A stretch of DNA of 21,234 nt, from contig DKZA01000023.1 of assembly GCA_002492525.1 (NCBI GenBank), positions 5,604 through 26,837 on the forward strand, in the 5' to 3' direction. The stretch is from Lachnospiraceae bacterium UBA7086 (GTDB lineage: Bacteria; Bacillota; Clostridia; Lachnospirales; Lachnospiraceae). Both the position numbers and the translations under genes were made by a program. This document shows, in pieces, positions 14,295-21,173 of this stretch. Numbering within the stretch: position 1 is the first letter of the stretch; every line of letters begins with the position of its first letter. Below the pieces are notes generated by a model. That model saw nothing but the letters and a program-made list of their open reading frames with translations. It ran no database searches and was not told the DNA's origin.

Positions 14295-15587
14295 CTACTT
14301 TTGCAGCGGACTTTTTCTATAAATGATATCCTCTCTGCCCGGTCCGTTAGACACCATGGTAATCGGATATCCGATCTGGTCTTCGATAAACTCCACATAT
14401 CTGCGGCAGTTTTCCGGCAGATCTTCATATCTGCGGATACCCCGGATATCACATCTCCATCCCGGCATCTTCTGAAGCACCGGTTTCGCCTTTTCCAATT
14501 TGCAAGTAACCGGAAACTCTGTGGTCACTTCTCCATCCACTTCGTATCCCACACATACCGGTATCTCATCCAGATAGCCCAACACATCCAGTACCGTGAA
14601 CGCTACGTCCGTGGTACCCTGCAAACGGCATCCGTACTTGGAAGCCACACAGTCAAACCATCCCATTCTGCGGGGACGTCCTGTGGTAGCACCAAACTCG
14701 CCGCCGTCTCCTCCGCGCCTGCGCAGTTCATCAGCCTCATCCCCAAATATTTCCGATACAAAGGCACCGGCTCCTACCGCAGAAGAATATGCCTTGCAGA
14801 CCGTAACAATCTGCTTGATCTCATAGGGCGGCAGTCCTGCACCGATAGCACCATAGGCCGCCAGCGTGGAAGAAGAGGTGACCATGGGATAAATACCGTG
14901 GTCAGGATCCTTCAAAGTGCCAAGCTGTCCCTCTAACAGTATGGTCTTGCCTTCTTTCAGTGCTTTATCCAGATAGGAGGATACATCGCATACATAAGGC
15001 TCTATCATTTCCTTGTACTCTTTCAAGGTTGCTAACAGTTCTTCCGGCTTTATCACTGGTTTGTGATATAAATGTTCCAGAATGACGTTCTTTGTCTCAC
15101 AAATGCGCTCTACTTTATCCTGTAACAGTGCCTCATCAAAGAGCTCGCTGACCTGGAAGCCAATCTTTGCAAATTTATCGGAATAAAAAGGCGCTATACC
15201 GGATTTTGTAGAACCAAAAGATTTTCCGCCAAGCCGCTCCTCCTCGTACTGATCAAAGAGAATATGATAAGGCATTACCATCTGGCATCTGTCCGACACC
15301 AGAATCTTTGGCATGGGAACATTTTTCTCCGTGATGGATTTGATCTCGTTCATCAGAATCGGAATATTCAATGCCACTCCATTACCGATGATACTAGTGG
15401 TATGCCCATAGAACACACCGGATGGCAAAGTATGCAGTGCAAATTTACCGTAATTGTTGACAATCGTATGTCCTGCGTTTGCGCCTCCCTGAAACCGCAC
15501 CACAATATCCGCTTTCTGGGCAAGCATATCCGTAATTTTCCCTTTTCCTTCGTCACCCCAATTGGCGCCCACTACTGCTTTTACCAT
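14295..15587 (-). CDS. purA: Adenylosuccinate synthetase
   Basis: 430 residues from ATG 15587, the usual length. It joins IMP and aspartate using GTP in the first step from IMP to AMP. The start is set by AGGAGG 9 bases upstream and by the family's N-terminus MVKAVVGANWGDEGKGK; an 18-residue extension upstream is not conserved in my memory and lacks a ribosome site. Visible parts: GDEGKGK phosphate loop (11-17), catalytic His40 in NAGHTI, the GSTKSGIAP and QGTLKD... segments, and the aspartate/GTP region GATTGRPRRMGW. Ends ...IIYRKSPLQK. It has its own promoter at 15677-15705 and a terminator, so it is monocistronic. Confidence 0.98.
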   Translation of the reverse strand: MVKAVVGANWGDEGKGKITDMLAQKADIVVRFQGGANAGHTIVNNYGKFALHTLPSGVFYGHTTSIIGNGVALNIPILMNEIKSITEKNVPMPKILVSDRCQMVMPYHILFDQYEEERLGGKSFGSTKSGIAPFYSDKFAKIGFQVSELFDEALLQDKVERICETKNVILEHLYHKPVIKPEELLATLKEYKEMIEPYVCDVSSYLDKALKEGKTILLEGQLGTLKDPDHGIYPMVTSSSTLAAYGAIGAGLPPYEIKQIVTVCKAYSSAVGAGAFVSEIFGDEADELRRRGGDGGEFGATTGRPRRMGWFDCVASKYGCRLQGTTDVAFTVLDVLGYLDEIPVCVGYEVDGEVTTEFPVTCKLEKAKPVLQKMPGWRCDIRGIRRYEDLPENCRRYVEFIEDQIGYPITMVSNGPGREDIIYRKSPLQK

Positions 15588-15622
15588 ATGATGATTCCTC
15601 CTATAATCTCTATCATAATATA

Positions 15623-15669
15623 AGTAAGCCGATTTTCTCATGTCTCGAAAATCTCCAGCAGCACTTACT
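15623..15669 (-). other. 5'-end hairpin in the purA leader
   Basis: Starting at the predicted transcription start, AGTAAG (15669-15664) pairs with CTTACT (15628-15623), and inside it GATTTTC (15653-15647) pairs with GAAAATC (15637-15631). It is not a known purine riboswitch as far as I can see; a 5' stabilising hairpin is the simplest reading. Confidence 0.45.
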
Positions 15670-15676
15670 AAACATG

Positions 15677-15705
15677 ATTATAAAACGGTTTTCATCATAA
15701 GTAAA
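15677..15705 (-). promoter_or_regulatory. purA: purA promoter
   Basis: -35 TTTACT (15705-15700), 17-base spacer, -10 TATAAT (15682-15677). Start near 15670, leader about 83 bases. Confidence 0.8.
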
Positions 15706-15743
15706 ATCAATATTTATTATATATACTATAAGTTTTGCCTATA

Positions 15744-17069
15744 TTATTTTACGCCGTGATCTTTTTTCCACTCCTTAATCTCCTGTAAACGCTGTTTTAA
15801 CTGCGCCTCCTGACCCATCCCGGCCGGCCGGTAATACTCTCTTCCCAGAAGCGCATCCGGCAGACACTGCATATTGGTCAGCTTTTCTTCCGTATCATGC
15901 GCATACTGATACCCCTTACCGTAATCCAGATCTCTCATCAGACCGGTAACCCCATTGCGGATCACCAGCGGCACCGGCTCCGCCAGATGTTCTATGGCAT
16001 CCGCCTTCGCCTCATTATAAGCAACTTCCATGGCGTTTGACTTGGGCGCCAGGGCCACATAGATGACTGCCTGACTTAAGTGTACGTTACACTCCGGCAT
16101 CCCCAGAAAATGACATGCCTGATAGGCTGCTACCGCAATCTGCAGTGCCTGGGGATCGGCCAGTCCCACATCTTCACTGGCAAAACGCACCACACGCCTG
16201 GCCACATAGAGGGGATCCTCCCCCGCTTCCAACATGCGCGCCAGCCAGTAGACCGCCGCATCCGGATCGGAATTTCGCATAGACTTATGCAGTGCCGAAA
16301 TTAAGTTATAATGTTCCTCTCCCTTTTTATCATACAGAAGAGATTTCCGGGAGGTACACTGTTCCAGCGTTTCCTGGGTAACTGTAATTACCCCGTTTCC
16401 GTCCAGTTCCCCGTTCAGCACCACCATCTCCAGGGTGGAAAGGGCATTTCTGGCATCCCCATTGGCAAATTCCGCGATCATCTCAAGCATCTGTTCCGGA
16501 ATCACCACTTTCTGACTGCCAAATCCCCGGGGATCTGTGAGTGCACGCTGAAGCAGTCCTTTTAAATCCTCTACGCTCAGCGCCTGTAATACAAAAACCT
16601 TACAACGGGACAAGAGAGCGCTGTTGATTTCAAAAGACGGGTTCTCCGTAGTAGCCCCAATCAAAACAATACTGCCCTTCTCCACAAACGGAAGAAAGGC
16701 ATCCTGCTGGGCCTTATTAAAACGATGTATCTCGTCCACAAAAAGAAGTGTCCTGATTCCATACTGACGGTTCTTTTCCGCCTGTTCCATCACCGTACGG
16801 ATTTCCTTGATACCGCTGGTCACAGCCGAAAAGTCAATGAAAGAAGATTTCGTCTGATTGGCAATAATCCTGGCAAGCGTTGTCTTGCCAACACCAGGAG
16901 GTCCCCAGAAGATCATAGAAGAAATCTGATCTCCCTCAATCAGACGTCTAAGCACCTTCCCTTTTCCCAAAAGATGTGTCTGCCCCACATAATCGTCCAG
17001 ATTCTGTGGCCGCAGTTTGGCCGCCAATGGCTGCGGCATTTCTCTGTCAAACAAGGATATCTGATCCAA
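15744..17069 (-). CDS. rarA: Replication-associated recombination protein A (AAA+ ATPase)
   Basis: 441 residues. RarA/MgsA is a clamp-loader-like AAA+ ATPase that acts at stalled replication forks. Visible parts: N-terminal RPQNLDDYVGQ, Walker A GPPGVGKT (56-63), Walker B LLFVDEIH (108-115), sensor 1 GATTEN (138-143), arginine finger in LLSRCK (R155), then the helical lid and the MgsA C-terminal oligomerisation domain (KSMRNSDPDAAVYWLARMLE ... LPDALLGREYYRP). Start is TTG 17069, with AGGAAGG 7 bases upstream; no ATG fits better. It follows the ArsR gene by 32 bases and is likely its cotranscribed partner by position, with no functional link implied. Confidence 0.96.
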   Translation of the reverse strand: MDQISLFDREMPQPLAAKLRPQNLDDYVGQTHLLGKGKVLRRLIEGDQISSMIFWGPPGVGKTTLARIIANQTKSSFIDFSAVTSGIKEIRTVMEQAEKNRQYGIRTLLFVDEIHRFNKAQQDAFLPFVEKGSIVLIGATTENPSFEINSALLSRCKVFVLQALSVEDLKGLLQRALTDPRGFGSQKVVIPEQMLEMIAEFANGDARNALSTLEMVVLNGELDGNGVITVTQETLEQCTSRKSLLYDKKGEEHYNLISALHKSMRNSDPDAAVYWLARMLEAGEDPLYVARRVVRFASEDVGLADPQALQIAVAAYQACHFLGMPECNVHLSQAVIYVALAPKSNAMEVAYNEAKADAIEHLAEPVPLVIRNGVTGLMRDLDYGKGYQYAHDTEEKLTNMQCLPDALLGREYYRPAGMGQEAQLKQRLQEIKEWKKDHGVK

Positions 17070-17101
17070 ATCCTTTCCTTCCTTCCTCTTATTCCTTGCC
17101 T

Positions 17102-17437
17102 TTATCTCAAAGGACAGGAAATCTCAAACATCTCCTCGCAGACACGATGCAAAAGCTGCGCCTTGTCCGTATCCGCCAGACGATAGTAAGTCTCCTTACC
17201 TTCTTTCCTGCCAACAATCAATCCGCTCTTCCTCAAAAGCTTCAAATGATGAGAAACAGCCGGATCACTCATCTGCATGATAGCCGCAATATTACCGACG
17301 CACTCCTCACAGTGGCATAGAAGCCATAAAATGCGCAATCTGCTCCCATCACTGACCTGTTTAAAGATTTCCGCCGTACATGCACATGCCTCCTGATCCG
17401 GCATTTTCTCCAATACTTTATCTATCCTATTTTCCAT
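17102..17437 (-). CDS. ArsR/SmtB-family metal-type repressor
   Basis: 111 residues, winged helix-turn-helix (about 33-86; recognition helix MSDPAVSHHLKLLRKSGL). Several Cys suit metal sensing: C18 and C20 in the N-terminal arm, C41/C43/C46 in CHCEECVGN where CadC-type sensors have their alpha3 ligands, and C100, C108. The second alpha3 Cys of CadC is Gly48 here. By eye D89, D91, E102 and E105 align with the alpha5 site of CzrA. The metal is therefore uncertain. It is three genes downstream of a Zn/Cd/Pb-type ATPase whose promoter carries a half-site like known ArsR operators, so regulation of that pump is a fair inference. Weak ribosome site (GAAAGAAT). Confidence 0.88.
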   Translation of the reverse strand: MENRIDKVLEKMPDQEACACTAEIFKQVSDGSRLRILWLLCHCEECVGNIAAIMQMSDPAVSHHLKLLRKSGLIVGRKEGKETYYRLADTDKAQLLHRVCEEMFEISCPLR

Positions 17438-17450
17438 ATTCTTTCTTTAT

Positions 17451-17478
17451 ATTCTATCTCTTCGCTTATCCGAGGCAA
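17451..17478 (-). promoter_or_regulatory. Possible promoter of the arsR-rarA pair
   Basis: -35 TTGCCT (17478-17473), 16-base spacer, -10 TAGAAT (17456-17451), very close to the ArsR start at 17437, giving a leader of only a few bases. Confidence 0.35.
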
Positions 17479-17480
17479 AT

Positions 17481-17954
17481 TCACTTTTTCCATTTATTGT
17501 CTTTTCGATTATCCTGCTCAGAGGCTCTATCTGTCTCCTGCGGCTGATTCTCCTGTCCCGTCGCTGTTTGCTCAGGGGTCGTCTGTGCAAGCGGTGCAAG
17601 TCCTTCTGCGTTCATGATACACTGTCCCTGGAATACTGCATTTTCATCCACGATCAGGCTCTTGGTGCGGATATTACCGATCACCTTACCGGTAGACGCA
17701 ACCTCCGTCCTGCCGCCGGAAGTCAGATCGCCTTCCACAGAACCGCCGATAATGATGTTACTGCCCTTCACATTTCCTTTTACCTTACCGGTAGAACTGA
17801 TGATCAATGCCCCTTCCGTCTCCACATCTCCGGTCACACTGCCCTCCACACGGACAGCCTCCTTTGCCTTGATATCGCCTTCCACCACCATGTCAGATCC
17901 AATAACACTGCTGATTTTAGCATTAATCTGTTCTGTCGTTTTTTTACCCAACAT
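17481..17954 (-). CDS. Bactofilin-family cytoskeletal protein
   Basis: 157 residues from ATG 17954, chosen because GGGAGG lies 5 bases upstream; a start nine codons earlier has no ribosome site. Residues 13-115 are the DUF583 bactofilin core, a right-handed beta-helix with short repeats such as VVEGDIKAKEAVRVEGSVTG, GALIISSTGKVKGN, NIIIGGSVEGDL. Bactofilins polymerise without nucleotide near the membrane and position cell-wall enzymes. A disordered Gln/Glu/Thr-rich tail (about 120-157) follows. It starts 10 bases after the M23-like gene's stop, a tight pair. In several bacteria bactofilins work with M23 proteins encoded alongside, so the pair is probably functional; here the M23 partner has lost its catalytic residues. 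Confidence 0.93.
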   Translation of the reverse strand: MLGKKTTEQINAKISSVIGSDMVVEGDIKAKEAVRVEGSVTGDVETEGALIISSTGKVKGNVKGSNIIIGGSVEGDLTSGGRTEVASTGKVIGNIRTKSLIVDENAVFQGQCIMNAEGLAPLAQTTPEQTATGQENQPQETDRASEQDNRKDNKWKK

Positions 17955-17964
17955 AATTTCCTCC

Positions 17965-18747
17965 CTATCCTTTGATTTCAATCATTTCCATGGGATCCAC
18001 ATAGCTGTCATCCTTGCGGATGCTGTATCCGGTCTCCGTGTTGTCTTCTCCCACCAGAAAAAGCGCCACGCCCTTCACAACCTCACTGCCTTCTTCCACA
18101 ATAGGAGTTCCCTGGTTACGGTAAGTAGTGACATATCCATTGCCATGATCAATAATAACATAACTGATTTCCCCCTCCACTGCCCTGGTTTCTTTCACGA
18201 TACCCGGCGCGGTGGCAACTACCTTCGTACCCTTTGCCGCCACGAAAATGACTTCTTTCCATTCTTCTTTGGCCACAATCTTTATGGTCTCATCCTGCTC
18301 GGCATCCTCATTTTCTTCCTCTTCGCCCTCCGCCTCTGTCGAAGCCGTTTCCTCCCTGAGCTGAGCTGCTCCGCTCATCGGAAATCCTGTCGGGATATAT
18401 GCCTCCTCATGAGCCGCCAGCAGTTCCTGTTCCTGTGCCTGCTTCTGGCTTAGATTTCCCTCCAGTGAGGTTACCTTACTTGCAAGGGTTTCATTCTCCG
18501 AAACAAGCTGCTCGTTTAACTCCTTTAACTGAACAATCTGCTCAATCTGTCTTTTGCTCCGATCCATCGTACCAAACATCGTGATCGTGGTATAGACCGC
18601 ATAACAAATTACTGCCACAAACAGCACAAAACCCACAACCGCAAGCGCGCCCGTCCGGACATGGATTTTCCTATGATTTGCCACAGGAGCATCCGAGACT
18701 ATCATGACTGTATAGGTAATCTTTCTCTTGCGCAAACTTGTACTCAT
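17965..18747 (-). CDS. Membrane-anchored, catalytically degenerate LytM/M23-like protein
   Basis: 260 residues from ATG 18747 (GGAGG 8 bases upstream; a longer frame is not supported). Order: basic cytosolic N-terminus (1-31, RKRKITYTV), one membrane helix (33-55), coiled coil (62-112), acidic linker (131-155), then a LytM/M23-like beta domain (about 120-130 PTGFPMSG and 155-255). The fold signs are there (KGTKVVATAPGIVKE, DHGNGYVTTYR at 200-210) but the zinc ligands are not: no HxxxD motif, YAHL is TTYRN, and the final HxH is absent (GYSIRKD). This matches EnvC/NlpD-style regulators rather than active hydrolases. It precedes the bactofilin by 10 bases. Odd: no peptidase with intact motifs is nearby. 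Confidence 0.87.
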   Translation of the reverse strand: MSTSLRKRKITYTVMIVSDAPVANHRKIHVRTGALAVVGFVLFVAVICYAVYTTITMFGTMDRSKRQIEQIVQLKELNEQLVSENETLASKVTSLEGNLSQKQAQEQELLAAHEEAYIPTGFPMSGAAQLREETASTEAEGEEEENEDAEQDETIKIVAKEEWKEVIFVAAKGTKVVATAPGIVKETRAVEGEISYVIIDHGNGYVTTYRNQGTPIVEEGSEVVKGVALFLVGEDNTETGYSIRKDDSYVDPMEMIEIKG

Positions 18748-18773
18748 ACCTAAGCCCTCCAGTAACTTTATAT

Positions 18774-18782
18774 ATTCTAACA
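18774..18782 (-). promoter_or_regulatory. Extended -10 promoter for the M23-like/bactofilin pair
   Basis: TGT-TAGAAT (18782-18774) is an extended -10 element in the short gap after the ATPase gene; no convincing -35 is seen. It would allow the pair to be expressed apart from the pump. Confidence 0.35.
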
Positions 18783-18804
18783 CATATGCGCAAGAAAGGC
18801 ACTA

Positions 18805-20676
18805 CTATTTTTTGCGGAAAGTGAGTGCTCTCGTCGCGTTAAGCACCGCGAGAATCATAACGCCCACATCCGCAAAGATTGCCCACCACATGCCGACCAC
18901 TCCGACTGCACCCAGAAACAGGCAGGAAAACTTGACTGCCAGGGCAAAAACGATATTCTGATGCACAATACGCAATGTCTTTCTGGATATCTGCATGGCC
19001 AGGGCAATTTTAGCCGGATCGTCATCCATCAGCACGATATCCGCCGCCTCGATAGCTGCGTCGGAGCCTAGCGCTCCCATAGCGATACCAAGATCGGCCC
19101 TGGAAAGCACCGGCGCATCATTAATGCCGTCCCCCACAAAGGCGAGTTTCTCTTTTTTCCCCTTCTTTTCCAGAAGATGTTCCACCTCATCCACCTTATC
19201 TGCCGGCAAAAGTTCACTTTTTACTATATCCACTCCTAATTCCGAAGCGACAGCCTCCGCCACAGTCCTGCCGTCTCCGGTTAACATAACTATTTCCTTT
19301 ACGCCTGCTCTCTTTAAATCAGCGACTGCCTGCTTTGCTCCTGGTTTCACCATATCCGAAATCAGAATATAGCCGGCATATTTACCATCGACAGACACAT
19401 GGACTTCCGTACCCGTTCTTCCCGGCTCCACCGGCGTAATATCCAGTTTTTTCATCAATTTCCTGCTGCCCGCCGCCACGCGCCTGCCATCCACACGCGC
19501 ACACACGCCATGACCGCTGATTTCTTCCACATCCTGCACCCTGCTTCTGTCAATTTCCCGGCCATATGCCTCCTGCAGGCTCTTACTGATCGGATGATTG
19601 GAGTAGCTCTCTGCAAAAGCTGCCGCCTCTAACAGTTCTTCCTCCGTGAATCCCTCTGCCGCTTCCTGATATGTGACCGCAAAGACACCTTTGGTCAAAG
19701 TACCTGTCTTATCACAGACCACATATTTCGTCTCGGACAGCGCTTCCAGATAATTTGATCCTTTCACCAGAATCCCCTTGGCAGAAGCTCCGCCGATACC
19801 GCCAAAAAAGCTGAGTGGAATAGAAATGACCAGGGCACAGGGACAACTTATTACCAAAGTAGTCAATGCACGTGTCACCCAGAGCGCCCAATGAGCCTCC
19901 TGACCCAGAATCAAATGAAAAACCGGCGGCAGAATCGCCAGTGCCAATGCGCCGTAACAAACCGCAGGCGTATAATATCTGGCAAAACGGGTGATAAAAT
20001 TCTCCGACCGTGACTTTTTCATGCTGGAATTTTCCACCAGTTCCAATATCTTCGAGACCGTGGATTCTCCAAACTCCCTGGTGGTACGGATTTTAAGCAC
20101 TCCGGACATATTCACACAGCCGCTGATGACCTCGTCGCCCTCCTTTACTTCCCGCGGGAGACTCTCCCCTGTCAGGGCGCTGGTATTCAAAGAAGCTCTT
20201 CCTTCTGTGACCACACCGTCTATAGGCACCTTTTCTCCCGGCTGTATCAGAATGATCGTTCCGATTGCCACTTCGTCAGGATCCACCTGCTCAATCTCTC
20301 CATCCATTTCTATGTTAGCATAATCAGGCCGGATATCCATAAGCTGGGAAATGTTCCTGCGGCTTTTGCCAACGGCATAACTTTGAAAGAGTTCCCCAAT
20401 CTGATAAAACAGCATCACGGCTACACCTTCCATATATTCACCCAGAAGAATGGCACCCACCGTAGCCGCCGCCATCAGGAAATTCTCATCAAATACTTCC
20501 CCGTGCACCACACCCAGAACCGCTTTGCGCAGGATATCATAGCCAATGATCAGATAAGGGATCATGAAAACCAAAAGACGCAGATAGGAATTTTCCACAG
20601 GAATAAAATAACAGACAGGCATTAAAAACGCTGCAATCATAATCCTGATGAAAACTTTTTTTTGTTTTTTAGTCAT
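18805..20676 (-). CDS. P1B-type heavy-metal ATPase (Zn/Cd/Pb class)
   Basis: 623 residues. It should export Zn2+, Cd2+ or Pb2+. Visible parts: TGES actuator loop (169-172), SCPC metal site in the sixth membrane helix (C278, C280), phosphorylation motif DKTGT (D322), NHP (H361, P362), hinge GDGINDAP (515-522), and the Lys582/Asp603 pair (ALAVK, FADVG) in the last helices that marks the divalent-metal class rather than copper. The usual N-terminal HMA or His-rich domain is missing: after about 10 residues the first membrane helix begins, so the protein is on the short side for this class. ATG 20676 has AAAGGAAAG 9 bases upstream. Its promoter overlaps an ArsR-like half-site. Confidence 0.95.
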   Translation of the reverse strand: MTKKQKKVFIRIMIAAFLMPVCYFIPVENSYLRLLVFMIPYLIIGYDILRKAVLGVVHGEVFDENFLMAAATVGAILLGEYMEGVAVMLFYQIGELFQSYAVGKSRRNISQLMDIRPDYANIEMDGEIEQVDPDEVAIGTIILIQPGEKVPIDGVVTEGRASLNTSALTGESLPREVKEGDEVISGCVNMSGVLKIRTTREFGESTVSKILELVENSSMKKSRSENFITRFARYYTPAVCYGALALAILPPVFHLILGQEAHWALWVTRALTTLVISCPCALVISIPLSFFGGIGGASAKGILVKGSNYLEALSETKYVVCDKTGTLTKGVFAVTYQEAAEGFTEEELLEAAAFAESYSNHPISKSLQEAYGREIDRSRVQDVEEISGHGVCARVDGRRVAAGSRKLMKKLDITPVEPGRTGTEVHVSVDGKYAGYILISDMVKPGAKQAVADLKRAGVKEIVMLTGDGRTVAEAVASELGVDIVKSELLPADKVDEVEHLLEKKGKKEKLAFVGDGINDAPVLSRADLGIAMGALGSDAAIEAADIVLMDDDPAKIALAMQISRKTLRIVHQNIVFALAVKFSCLFLGAVGVVGMWWAIFADVGVMILAVLNATRALTFRKK

Positions 20677-20710
20677 GATGCTTCTTTCCTTTCATTATTT
20701 AAATTTTGTT

Positions 20711-20720
20711 ATATGAACAT
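20711..20720. promoter_or_regulatory. ArsR/SmtB-type operator half-site
   Basis: ATATGAACAT overlaps the -10 element's downstream edge of the ATPase promoter. Published SmtB/CzrA operators carry ATATGAACA half-sites; the second half here is poor, so this is a possible, not proven, operator. Confidence 0.4.
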
Positions 20721-20747
20721 TTAAGCATTTATTTAATTGTTTGTCAA
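20719..20747 (-). promoter_or_regulatory. Promoter of the metal ATPase gene
   Basis: -35 TTGACA (20747-20742), 17-base spacer, extended -10 TGC-TTAAAT (20727-20719). Start near 20712. Strong -35 and the TG extension compensate for a 4/6 -10. Confidence 0.7.
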
Positions 20748-20759
20748 TATATTTTCCCA

Positions 20760-20864
20760 TTAAAAAAGACAACATCAGCCGCCAAGTGTTCCTCCGGGAT
20801 ATTCAATGTGTGAACCGAGACACTGGCGATACGCTTCCGTACTCCTCCCAGAACTGATGTTGTC
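20760..20864 (-). ncRNA. Compact structured RNA with self-closing terminator, family unknown
   Basis: Predicted transcript of about 105 nt. Its first bases GACAACATCAG (20864-20854) pair with CTGATGTTGTC (20778-20768), which is followed by TTTTTT (20767-20762): the 5' end forms one arm of its own terminator (the stem extends to 14 bp at DNA level). Inside are a hairpin TACG-GAAG-CGTA (20841-20830) and a long bulged hairpin from CGCCA-GTGT-CTC (20828 inward) to GAG-ACAC-TGGCG (inward from 20780), with a 4-bp TTCA/TGAA cap. Purine-rich GGGAGGAG (20849-20842) is unpaired. I recognise no Rfam family; NiCo and other metal riboswitch motifs were looked for and not seen. Confidence 0.6.
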
Positions 20865-20870
20865 TTTCTT

Positions 20871-20899
20871 ATTATATTCTTTTTCTGATAACCATGCAA
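20871..20899 (-). promoter_or_regulatory. Promoter of the compact RNA
   Basis: -35 TTGCAT (20899-20894, 3/6), 17-base spacer, perfect -10 TATAAT (20876-20871). The expected start, about 7 bases on, is the first base of the self-closing stem. Confidence 0.55.
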
Positions 20900-20908
20900 C
20901 TTTCTGTT

Positions 20909-21109
20909 GTATCGAACACGGCAGACCCCCAGACGATGTAACGCTGTCCTCATAGGTCTATAGGTATAGGTACTTGAATCATAGGTTTTTATCGTTTTAA
21001 GGGGTAGACTCTGCTTCGCCGCATGTCAGGGTCGTTCCATCATGCGCTCTGCTTCGCCAAGGTTAAAGTGCAGCTTACACTCGCAATGGAGGCCCGCCGT
21101 GTTCGGTAC
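20909..21109 (-). ncRNA. Rod-shaped structured RNA candidate, family unknown
   Basis: The 23 bases 21109-21087 pair with 20931-20909: 19 Watson-Crick pairs, three G-U pairs and one C-A mismatch. The rod continues with GCGA/TCGT (21084-21081 with 20936-20933) and TGTAAGCTG (21079-21071) with CAGC-G-TTACA (20946-20937, one bulged G), 35 pairs in all. The middle holds a 6-bp hairpin CGCATG/CATGCG (21046-21020) flanked by two copies of GGCGAAGCAGAG (21058-21047, 21020-21009) and a run of ACCTAT repeats. The first base lies 7 bases after a TATAAT. G-U pairs within an otherwise perfect helix favour selection on RNA, not a DNA inverted repeat. About 200 nt; 6S-like shape, but I could not confirm any known class. 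Confidence 0.6.
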
Positions 21110-21115
21110 ATCCCC

Positions 21116-21121
21116 ATTATA
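21116..21121 (-). promoter_or_regulatory. -10 element before the rod-shaped RNA
   Basis: TATAAT (21121-21116) places a start at about 21109, the first base of the rod. No clear -35 is seen, and the upstream bases belong to a terminator hairpin. Confidence 0.4.
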
Positions 21122-21125
21122 ATAG

Positions 21126-21173
21126 AAAAATCCCCAAAAGTGTGAGTTTAGGAATACATCGCACTTTTTGGGG
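21126..21173 (-). terminator. Terminator of an operon entering from the right edge
   Basis: On minus CCCCAAAAAGTGCG (21173-21160) pairs with CACACTTTTGGGG (21144-21132), about 12 pairs with a bulge, then ATTTTTC (21131-21125). It implies a minus-strand gene right of the window. Confidence 0.65.

Noticed and set aside
20912..20924. CGAACACGGCAG resembles the conserved 5S rRNA loop sequence
   Set aside because: The surrounding sequence does not match 5S in either direction; it is one arm of the rod helix.
20744..20953. 69-residue minus-strand frame
   Set aside because: It lies across both RNA-like structures and a promoter, has no ribosome site and reads as a basic random peptide.
20760..21109. 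tmRNA, RNase P RNA, SRP RNA or NiCo riboswitch
   Set aside because: None of the conserved core sequences I know for these (GGAAAGUCCGGGC, GGAAGGAAGCAG, tRNA-like 3' end, NiCo GCAGGCAGC) is present. 6S remains undecided.
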